The notes under the pieces: model-generated
Database searches by the model: none
What the model was told of the DNA's origin: nothing
The model's input: the letters and a program-made list of their open reading frames with translations, nothing else
In this document: piece after piece, positions 23,953 through 29,695 of the stretch
How the letters are laid out: each line of letters begins with the position of its first letter
Numbering within the stretch: position 1 is the first letter of the stretch
Position numbers and translations under genes: made by a program
Assembly (NCBI GenBank): GCA_049671305.1
Contig: JBATUR010000076.1
Span: 1-29,695 of the forward strand
Length of the DNA: 29,695 nucleotides
Reading direction: 5' to 3'
Source of the DNA: CADCTM01 sp049671305
GTDB lineage: Bacteria; Cyanobacteriota; Cyanobacteriia; Cyanobacteriales; Coleofasciculaceae

Positions 23953-25146
23953 ATGCAGGCAGCTCTTGAAAAGTCCACTGACTCCGAAGCTTCACTACAG
24001 CTACTGCTGTTTGTTGATGCACGCCTAAGCTCCCGAAAAGATATTCAGCGCATCCGCAGTTATCTCGACACTTTGAGGGCAGAATATCCGTTTGATCTAA
24101 TGATCGTCGATGTTGGCGAACACCCGTATCTGGCTGAACACTTTAAGCTGGTAGCGACTCCGGCGTTGATTAAGATTCATCCCTTACCCCGGCAAATTCT
24201 GGCGGGTAGTAATTTAATTGCTCAACTCAAAAATTGCTGGCAGCGTTGGCAGCTTTCTGTTGAGGAGTATGAGGCTGATTTTAAGAAGGAGGCGCTTAAA
24301 GAAACGGCGCTAACATCCCAAGATGAGATGCCGCAATTGACAACAAGTTCAATAGCGTCTTCGATTGAACTGATGAAACTTTCTGATGAAGTTTTTCGCC
24401 TCAAGCAAGAAAAGGCAGAACTTTTAGAGCGTTTGCAATTTAAAGATAAAGTGATGTCTATGTTGGCTCACGATTTACGCAGCCCTCTAACTGCTGCTTC
24501 ACTGGCTGTGGAAACTTTGGAATTAGACCACAAAAAGCAACAAACTGGTGATGATTTGCCGCAGTTGACGCCTGCATTAAAAACCCGCTTGTTTACTCAA
24601 GCGCGTAGCCAGTTTCGTAGTATGAATCGGATGATTACTGATCTGCTAGAATCGGGACGGAGTACTAATGCTGACTTAAATATCCGCCCTCACAAACTGC
24701 AATTAAGTCAACTTTGTCAAAATGTTTTGGCACAAACAAAAGAGCAGTTTTTGCTGAAGTCTCAGCAGATAGAGACAGATATTCCCCAAGATTTGCCTTG
24801 TGTTTATGCTGATGAAGATTTGGTGCGTCAGGTGCTACTAAATTTGCTGGATAATGCTAGTAAATATACGCCTTCTGGAGGCAAAATTCTGGTTTCTGTT
24901 CTCCACAGAACTACGCAAAAAATTCAAGTTAGTGTTTGTGATGATGGTTTGGGTGTTCCTGAAGAAAATCGCGTCCGCATTTTTGAAGACCATTTCCGTT
25001 TAGAGCGTGATGAGGCAAAAGATGGCTATGGTTTAGGTTTATCACTCTGTCAGCGCATTGTCCGTGGTCATTATGGTCGTATTTGGGTGGATTCTGTGCC
25101 TACGGGTGGCGGTTGTTTTCACTTCACTCTACCAATTTATCGGTAG
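23953..25146 (+). CDS. sasA: Circadian output histidine kinase SasA
   Basis: Binds KaiC through a KaiB-like domain and phosphorylates RpaA, passing clock time to transcription. The 397-residue protein has the thioredoxin-like SasA/KaiB domain at about residues 14-100 (LQLLLFVDARLSSRKDIQR, LVATPALIKIHP), a linker helix, and a histidine kinase core: H-box with H173 in MLAHDLRSPLT, N-box with N301 in LLDNASKYTP, G1 box DDGLGVPE (330-337), F-box FEDHF and G2 box GYGLGLSLC (358-366). No membrane segment, as expected. The ATG at 23953 is chosen because homologues begin shortly before SLQLLLF; a TTG at 23911 is possible. It diverges from the branching enzyme gene. Confidence 0.95.
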   Translation: MQAALEKSTDSEASLQLLLFVDARLSSRKDIQRIRSYLDTLRAEYPFDLMIVDVGEHPYLAEHFKLVATPALIKIHPLPRQILAGSNLIAQLKNCWQRWQLSVEEYEADFKKEALKETALTSQDEMPQLTTSSIASSIELMKLSDEVFRLKQEKAELLERLQFKDKVMSMLAHDLRSPLTAASLAVETLELDHKKQQTGDDLPQLTPALKTRLFTQARSQFRSMNRMITDLLESGRSTNADLNIRPHKLQLSQLCQNVLAQTKEQFLLKSQQIETDIPQDLPCVYADEDLVRQVLLNLLDNASKYTPSGGKILVSVLHRTTQKIQVSVCDDGLGVPEENRVRIFEDHFRLERDEAKDGYGLGLSLCQRIVRGHYGRIWVDSVPTGGGCFHFTLPIYR

Positions 25147-25190
25147 GTAATTGGCACAAAACCCCAACTTGTATCCGGTGAGATGACTTT

Positions 25191-25631
25191 TTAAATCCCT
25201 CTAGAGGAAGATATATCGGGATTTTCTCGGCGCAAAGCTGCAATAATCTGACTATTGGCTGTGGGAAAATCAAACGAGTCAATTTCGGCTAAGGTTACCC
25301 AGCGAATTTCCTCAGATTCTATTGCTTGCGGAATGCCTGTAAGGTGGCGACAGTGATGTACATTTAGGGTGACGTGAAAGTGACTGTAGGTGTGATTGAT
25401 GGTAATTAAGCGATCGCCTACTGCAATTTCTATACCCAATTCTTCTTGAATTTCTCGCTTAATACATTCCTCTACTGTTTCACCCGCCTCGATTTTCCCC
25501 CCAGGAAACTCCCACAAACCACCTAGCAATCCTTCTGGGCGGCGTTTATCAATTAAAATTTGCTTTTGCTGGTTCCAAATTACAGCAACACCAATAATTT
25601 TGTGAGGTAAAGAGTTAGAAGTTTCCAGCAT
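25191..25631 (-). CDS. mutT: MutT-type Nudix hydrolase (8-oxo-dGTP diphosphatase)
   Basis: Expected to break down oxidised nucleotides such as 8-oxo-dGTP and so limit mutation. The 146-residue protein has a complete Nudix box from G45 to I67, with E51 and REIQEELG (59-66) binding the metal. The GLWEFPGGK stretch in front (38-46) is typical of the MutT/MutY-C type. The rest shows the normal beta strands, with HTYSHFHVTLNVHHCR (80-95) resembling the FSHF element of MutT/MutY domains. It converges with sasA, 44 bp apart. The start at ATG 25631 has no strong ribosome site. The substrate is taken from the family, not seen directly. Confidence 0.88.
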   Translation of the reverse strand: MLETSNSLPHKIIGVAVIWNQQKQILIDKRRPEGLLGGLWEFPGGKIEAGETVEECIKREIQEELGIEIAVGDRLITINHTYSHFHVTLNVHHCRHLTGIPQAIESEEIRWVTLAEIDSFDFPTANSQIIAALRRENPDISSSRGI

Positions 25632-25856
25632 GGGTAGCGAGATGGCATATTTAATTTAATTCTAAGCTTTAACCAGAGTGAGCTACAGCCTCTGCTTGCC
25701 ATCAAGGCGCTTTGCTGGACAACAACAGAAGTATTTGTGGCGACTTATTTGCCTTTTTGTAATTGTCAAAGTCGGCAGTTGTTTGGTTGGTTCTGCCGAT
25801 CCTCAACATTACTGCAATTTTAGATCAAGAGAGGATAAGATGCTGATTACTATTAA

Positions 25857-26198
25857 TTACTCAGTCTCAGAATTGCTCGGTTCAGAAGTTGGTAAAGATG
25901 TTTCAAAGACCATGCGTTGTTCAGCATTTCGTAGAAAATAACCACTGATCATTGCTGAAGCCAAGAGACGCCCTAAGTTTTCACGATTTGTATTAATGCT
26001 TACGCCAAAATGTTCGGAAGGAAGATTTCCCAACAACCCTACAATATTTCGTTCCATGACTTGAAAAACTTCTGAAGACATGGGCTTAGATAGTCTAGCA
26101 ATGGTATCTGGATTCATTGATTGGACATAGTTCCATAACAAGTTACTGTCAGCATTGCCTTCAAAAAACTCAGGAACGTTATTAGATACGTTATTCAC
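25857..26198 (-). CDS. DUF760-family protein
   Basis: A 113-residue soluble protein of the DUF760 family (Pfam PF05542), found in cyanobacteria and chloroplasts. The conserved elements are LLWNYVQSMNPDTIARLSKP (20-39), the ERNIVGLLGNLPSEHF stretch, and NRENLGRLLASAMISGYFLR, ending in RNAEQR. The function is not established in the family as far as I know. The start is GTG at 26198, fixed by AGGAG seven bases ahead. The C-terminal tail (TSLPTSEPSNSETE) is Ser/Thr/Glu-rich and probably disordered. It lies 235 bp downstream on the same strand as nothing it overlaps and follows the sigma gene's downstream region at 26434. Confidence 0.85.
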   Translation of the reverse strand: MNNVSNNVPEFFEGNADSNLLWNYVQSMNPDTIARLSKPMSSEVFQVMERNIVGLLGNLPSEHFGVSINTNRENLGRLLASAMISGYFLRNAEQRMVFETSLPTSEPSNSETE

Positions 26199-26389
26199 CT
26201 TTAATCTCCTAGATTCTCCTTACAAGATAGCTTTTATTCAGGCTTCTTACGTCTTTCTTGCGACTTAAGAATGGCTGGTTTTTGTCTATCTTTAAGTTAT
26301 GATTATCTACAACCTAATTTAACAAGTTAAAACTCAAGCGAGCAGTGAGTGGAACCGAACTTTGAGCATCGGATTTTCTCACCTTGGTT

Positions 26390-26415
26390 GGGGCGAAGCT
26401 AAAGGCTTCGTCCCC
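26390..26415. repeat. Hairpin behind the sigma factor gene
   Basis: GGGGCGAAGC pairs with GCTTCG and CCCC with one bulged T. It lies about 20 bp past the sigma factor stop, on the 3' side of that gene. No T-run follows on the minus strand. The GGGGCGAAGC..GCTTCG type is a further repeat familiar from filamentous cyanobacteria. Confidence 0.7.
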
Positions 26416-26433
26416 TAAACCGATGATATTAAC

Positions 26434-27393
26434 TCAGCTAGCAGCGATGTATTCTCGTATATCAGCTTTGCGTTTGCGGAGTTTGGAGAGTGCTTCTCGT
26501 TCAATTTGACGCACTCTTTCGCGGCTGATGTTTAAGCGATCGCCAATTTTTGCTAAGGTCAAAGCTTGCCCGTCGGCTAAACCAAACCGTAGCGCCAAAA
26601 CTTCCCGCTGCTGTGGTGTCAAGTCTGCCATCAGTTTTTCTAGGTCAACTTGCATGGAAGATTGAACTACAAAGTCTTCTGGCGAGGGACCTGTATCTTC
26701 TAGCAACTCCACTAGTTCTGTATCTTGGTTATCTCCTACTCGCAAATCCAAGGAGAGGGGCTGACGCGCCCGCTCAAGGTACTCGCGCACTTGTTTTGGT
26801 GTAAGTTCTAGTTCAGCGGCTAACTCGGCGACAGTGGCTGCTCGTCCATGTTGTTGGGCTAGCTGGCGCTGGGCTTTTTTAATTTTGTTGAGTTTTTCGG
26901 TGATGTGGATCGGTAAACGAATTGTACGTCCTTTTTCAGCGATCGCTCTGGTTATTGCCTGCCGTATCCACCAATAAGCATAGGTGGAAAAACGATAACC
27001 TTTGGTCGGGTCAAATTTTTCGACACCTCGCTGCATCCCAATTGTGCCTTCCTGTATCAAGTCCAGCAAGTCTACGTTGCGCTTGATGTATTTTTTGGCG
27101 ACTGAAACGACTAACCGCAAGTTTGCTTCAACCATCTTGCGTTTAGCAATTTCCCCCGCACCGATACAACTGTGCAGTTCTTCTTCTGAAATGTCACAAG
27201 CCTCTGCCCATTCCGCTAATGTTGGTTCATGTCCTAGCTTTTCCCAGAGCGACTCTTGTGTATTTTGAATGGCTGTTAGTCGTTGTACTTGTTTTCCATA
27301 AAGAATTTCCTGCTCATGGGTCAGCAACGGTACGCGACCAATTTCTCGCAGGTATGTCCGAACTAAGTCTGTGGAAGTCTGAGCAGTTTTCAT
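26434..27393 (-). CDS. Group 2 RNA polymerase sigma factor (RpoD-like)
   Basis: A 319-residue sigma-70 of the non-essential group 2 type, which lacks the long N-terminal region of the primary sigma. Region 1.2 is STDLVRTYLREIGRVPLL (7-24). Region 2 runs about 86-152 with the DLIQEGTIGMQRGVEKFDP core and the GYRFSTYAYWWIRQAI element that melts and reads the -10 box. Region 3 covers about 155-235. Region 4 ends in the SRERVRQIEREALSKLRKR helix-turn-helix (290-308) for the -35 box. Cyanobacterial group 2 sigmas (SigB to SigE) respond to stress, nitrogen, light or sugar metabolism; I cannot say which one this is. The gene has a long 5' gap and may be preceded by a long leader. Confidence 0.93.
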   Translation of the reverse strand: MKTAQTSTDLVRTYLREIGRVPLLTHEQEILYGKQVQRLTAIQNTQESLWEKLGHEPTLAEWAEACDISEEELHSCIGAGEIAKRKMVEANLRLVVSVAKKYIKRNVDLLDLIQEGTIGMQRGVEKFDPTKGYRFSTYAYWWIRQAITRAIAEKGRTIRLPIHITEKLNKIKKAQRQLAQQHGRAATVAELAAELELTPKQVREYLERARQPLSLDLRVGDNQDTELVELLEDTGPSPEDFVVQSSMQVDLEKLMADLTPQQREVLALRFGLADGQALTLAKIGDRLNISRERVRQIEREALSKLRKRKADIREYIAAS

Positions 27394-27970
27394 AGCGATC
27401 GGTCTGTTAGGGATGGATTTAACGCAAAGATGCTGGTGTCATGTATGCTTCCCCGCAACGGCTGCAGGGCTTAATTCTCTATGAAACGAATTTTAATTTA
27501 TGTTTCGCGAATCAACGCGGCTTGGCACGGGAACTAAGGATGCATGATAGCTTACCCAAATCGACCGAAACAAGAGGGCTGCTAGGGCTAACGACACCAT
27601 CATAGGCATTTGATTCACTATTGTCATAAAAGTTTTTTGGTAATGCAACACTATAGTTAAATATTGTAACATTTATGAGAAAAACAGTTGTCAAAATCCA
27701 TCAAATATATCTATGAAGTTGGTTAGTAAAAAGTCTGATAGTTATAGAGATTACCCAGAAATGTCAGCCAACTAATGCATCCTGGAAAACAAAATCAGAA
27801 AATTTCCCATTTTTGCACTGCTGTATCCTCTATTTAAGTGACTGACACCGATGGATTTGAGTACGCCAAAATTAACTAAAATCTCTTATTTAAAGTAGTA
27901 TTTGGCTAATAACAGCACTATTGCCCTAATCTGGCAAACAAACCGCTCACAATTAATATCATCAAGATAA
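27394..27970. other. Gene-free divergent region between sigma factor and phosphatase genes
   Basis: About 575 bp of AT-rich sequence. It holds a candidate sigma gene promoter on the minus strand (27663-27694). A 44-codon minus-strand frame at 27493-27627 with a hydrophobic middle is open but has no ribosome site. No tRNA or known RNA was recognised. Confidence 0.5.
27663..27694 (-). promoter_or_regulatory. Candidate sigma-70 promoter for the sigma factor gene
   Basis: On the minus strand a perfect TTGACA (27694-27689) is followed by TACAAT (27668-27663). The 20-base spacing is longer than the usual 16-18, so this is weak. It would give a leader of about 260 bases. Confidence 0.25.
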
Positions 27971-28609
27971 ATGACCCAAACCGTTTGGATTGCAAGACAT
28001 GGAAACCGCCTGGATTTTGTTAACCCAGAATGGTTTAATACGGCAGAGCGCCCTTACGATCCACCTTTGTCAGAAGATGGAGTAATCCAAGCTTCTCAGT
28101 TGGGTAAACGCCTGGTAGACTCAGGAATTAAGCAGATTTTTGCCTCGCCATTTTTGCGGACTGTGCAAACGGCTAACTGTGTCGCGGAGTGTTTGGATTT
28201 ACCGATTAAGCTGGAGTCAGGCTTGAGTGAGTGGCTTAACCCAGCTTGGATGATTTCTAGTCCAGAAAGACATTCAATGGCAGAATTACAAAAGTTATTT
28301 CCACGCATTGACTCTAGCTATAAATCCCGCGTTATTGCAGAGTATCCGGAAACACTGGAGCAAGTCAATCAACGTACTGCCCAAACAGCCTTACATCTGA
28401 CGAGGGAATTTGCTGAAGATATGTTATTGGTAGGTCACGGTGCGTCGGTTGTTGGTGCGACATGGGGGTTAGTAGAGGGCACTCCACAAATTCAGGCAAC
28501 GCTTTGCTGTTTGGTAAAGCTGGTGCGTCAAAAACAAACTTGGTTTATGGAATTGAATGGTGATGTTTCTCACCTCAGCCAAACTGAAGATGTAATTCGT
28601 TTTAATTAA
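27971..28609 (+). CDS. Histidine phosphatase superfamily protein
   Basis: A 212-residue phosphatase of the phosphoglycerate-mutase-like clan. The catalytic His is H10 in ARHGNR, with R9 next to it; R63 lies in SPFLRTVQTA, E87 in LSEWL, and the second His is H156 in VGHGAS. The opening ARHGNRLDFVNPEWF is closer to the Sts/UBASH3-like group than to metabolic phosphoglycerate mutase, so phosphatase activity is more likely than mutase. The substrate is unknown. Glucokinase follows 34 bp later on the same strand and the two are probably co-transcribed, which hints at a sugar-phosphate link but does not prove it. Confidence 0.88.
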   Translation: MTQTVWIARHGNRLDFVNPEWFNTAERPYDPPLSEDGVIQASQLGKRLVDSGIKQIFASPFLRTVQTANCVAECLDLPIKLESGLSEWLNPAWMISSPERHSMAELQKLFPRIDSSYKSRVIAEYPETLEQVNQRTAQTALHLTREFAEDMLLVGHGASVVGATWGLVEGTPQIQATLCCLVKLVRQKQTWFMELNGDVSHLSQTEDVIRFN

Positions 28610-28643
28610 AGCAAAAATCAGGTAGCGCAGAAAACCAAAAGGT

Positions 28644-29681
28644 ATGACATTATTACTGGCAGGCGATATTGGTGGCACTAAGACGTTTTTGCGTTTGGTG
28701 GAGTCGATAGAGGGAGTGCGGCAGACTTTGTATGAGGCAGTTTATGCTAGCCGTGATTTTCCTGACTTGGTGCCGATAGTAGAGCGCTTTTTGTCGGCGG
28801 CGGGGCAGCAGTTGGGTAAGATATTGCAGCCGGAAAAGGCTTGTTTTGCGATCGCAGGACCGGTTGTTAATGATAGTTCTTTGTTGACTAATTTAGATTG
28901 GTTTCTGGAAGCCAGACGCCTGGAAAAGGAACTTGATATTGCCAAAATTAGTTTGATTAATGATTTTGCGGCAGTTGGTTACGGTATTCTTGGTCTGGAA
29001 GCCAGCGATTTATATACGCTGCAAAATGTCACTCCTCAGACAGATGCACCGATTGCGGTCATTGGTGCGGGTACGGGTTTGGGGCAGGGTTTTTTGATTC
29101 AGCAGGCAGATGGTTATCAGGTGTTTGCCTCAGAAGGGGGACACGCTGATTTTGCGCCGCGTACGGGGTTAGAGTTTCAGTTGCTGCAATATTTACGAGA
29201 AAAGTATAATATTGGGCGAATTTCGGTGGAAAGAGTGGTTTCTGGGCAAGGCGTGGTGGCACTGTATCAGTTTTTGCGCGATCGAGAAGTTGCGCCAGAG
29301 TCACCGGAAATTGAGAAGGTGATGAGAACTTGGGAACATGAGACGGGAAGAAGTGAGAAAAGTGTTGATCCGGCGGCGACTATTGCTAAGGCAGCGTTAG
29401 AGAAAAGCGATCGCCTTTGTGAGCAAACTTTACAAATGTTTGTCGAGGCTTACGGCGCTGAGGCGGGAAATCTGGCATTAAAACTGCTGCCTTATGGTGG
29501 TTTATATGTGGCTGGTGGCATTGCGGGTAAGATTTTACCTTTGATTAAGGAAGGACAATTTTTACAGGCTTTTGGGCAAAAAGGACGGGTAAGTAGTTTG
29601 TTGTCAAGAGTGCCGGTATACGTTGTTTTGAATCCGCAGGTGGGGTTAATTGGGGCGGCGATTTGTGCGTCTCGGTTGTAA
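28644..29681 (+). CDS. glk: Glucokinase (bacterial Glk type)
   Basis: Phosphorylates glucose to glucose 6-phosphate with ATP in the cytosol, feeding glycolysis, the oxidative pentose phosphate pathway and glycogen. The 345-residue protein has the N-terminal phosphate loop GDIGGTKT (7-14), the catalytic base D107 in NDFAAVGYG, the adenosine-side motif GAGTGLG (141-147) and the sugar-binding EGGH (164-167) in SEGGHADFAP. It belongs to the E. coli Glk family, not the ROK group, since no CxCGxxGC zinc motif is present. The gene is complete, with its stop at 29679-29681, and follows the histidine phosphatase gene closely. Confidence 0.94.
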   Translation: MTLLLAGDIGGTKTFLRLVESIEGVRQTLYEAVYASRDFPDLVPIVERFLSAAGQQLGKILQPEKACFAIAGPVVNDSSLLTNLDWFLEARRLEKELDIAKISLINDFAAVGYGILGLEASDLYTLQNVTPQTDAPIAVIGAGTGLGQGFLIQQADGYQVFASEGGHADFAPRTGLEFQLLQYLREKYNIGRISVERVVSGQGVVALYQFLRDREVAPESPEIEKVMRTWEHETGRSEKSVDPAATIAKAALEKSDRLCEQTLQMFVEAYGAEAGNLALKLLPYGGLYVAGGIAGKILPLIKEGQFLQAFGQKGRVSSLLSRVPVYVVLNPQVGLIGAAICASRL

Positions 29682-29695
29682 AGTAAGTTTTTGGC

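Noticed and set aside
25678..25941. 87-codon plus-strand frame
   Set aside because: It has no family resemblance and its end overlaps the well supported DUF760 gene on the other strand.
27493..27627. 44-codon minus-strand frame with a hydrophobic middle
   Set aside because: No ribosome site, no recognised family; kept only as a note in the intergenic entry.

Overview
The window reads as chromosomal DNA of a filamentous, probably heterocyst-forming (Nostocales-type) cyanobacterium. The octamer GCGATCGC (HIP1) recurs throughout. Two genes for cytochrome b6f subunits (petC, petA) and the circadian output kinase gene sasA are present. Cyanobacterial families DUF760, DUF3067 and a stand-alone PCP_red protein also occur, and the intergenic gaps carry short perfect palindromes of the kind scattered through Nostoc-like genomes. 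No tRNA, rRNA, CRISPR array or transposase gene was seen.

Layout. 1-286: the start of a PemK/MazF-like toxin (cut by the window edge) behind its antitoxin, minus strand. 439-3289: a minus-strand three-gene set of unrecognised proteins, each with a Gly/Ala-rich hydrophobic hairpin; the last also carries 11-residue repeats and about 11 TPRs. 3496-6854: tldD and tldE, the two subunits of a metalloprotease, with a GNAT acetyltransferase gene on the opposite strand between them. 7020-8716: a small unknown protein gene converging on an SGNH-like lipoprotein gene. 9030-13686: pyruvate kinase, rimM overlapping a 51-codon PCP_red gene, and leucyl aminopeptidase. 13905-20050: a Slt70-type transglycosylase, a tatC with a long repetitive N-terminal extension, a DUF3067 gene on the other strand, then petC-petA and a clear terminator. 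20338-21863: a small accessory patch (Uma2 nuclease, VapB/VapC-like pair, ribbon-helix-helix protein). 22092-25631: GH57 glycogen branching enzyme divergent from sasA, then a MutT-type Nudix gene. 25857-27393: DUF760 and a group 2 sigma factor. 27971-29681: a histidine phosphatase and glucokinase pair.

How the parts relate. The tatC/DUF3067/petC/petA block is functionally coherent, because the Rieske protein PetC has a twin-arginine signal and is a Tat substrate. Branching enzyme, glucokinase and pyruvate kinase are all carbon-storage or glycolysis functions. SasA is the KaiC-binding kinase that drives rhythmic output, and it sits head-to-head with the branching enzyme gene. The strongest candidates for something undescribed are the three-gene hydrophobic-hairpin/TPR cassette at 439-3289 and the repeat-bearing extension of TatC at 16282-16995. 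The PCP_red gene overlapping rimM is also worth a look. All functional calls rest on motif recognition by eye; no search was run.
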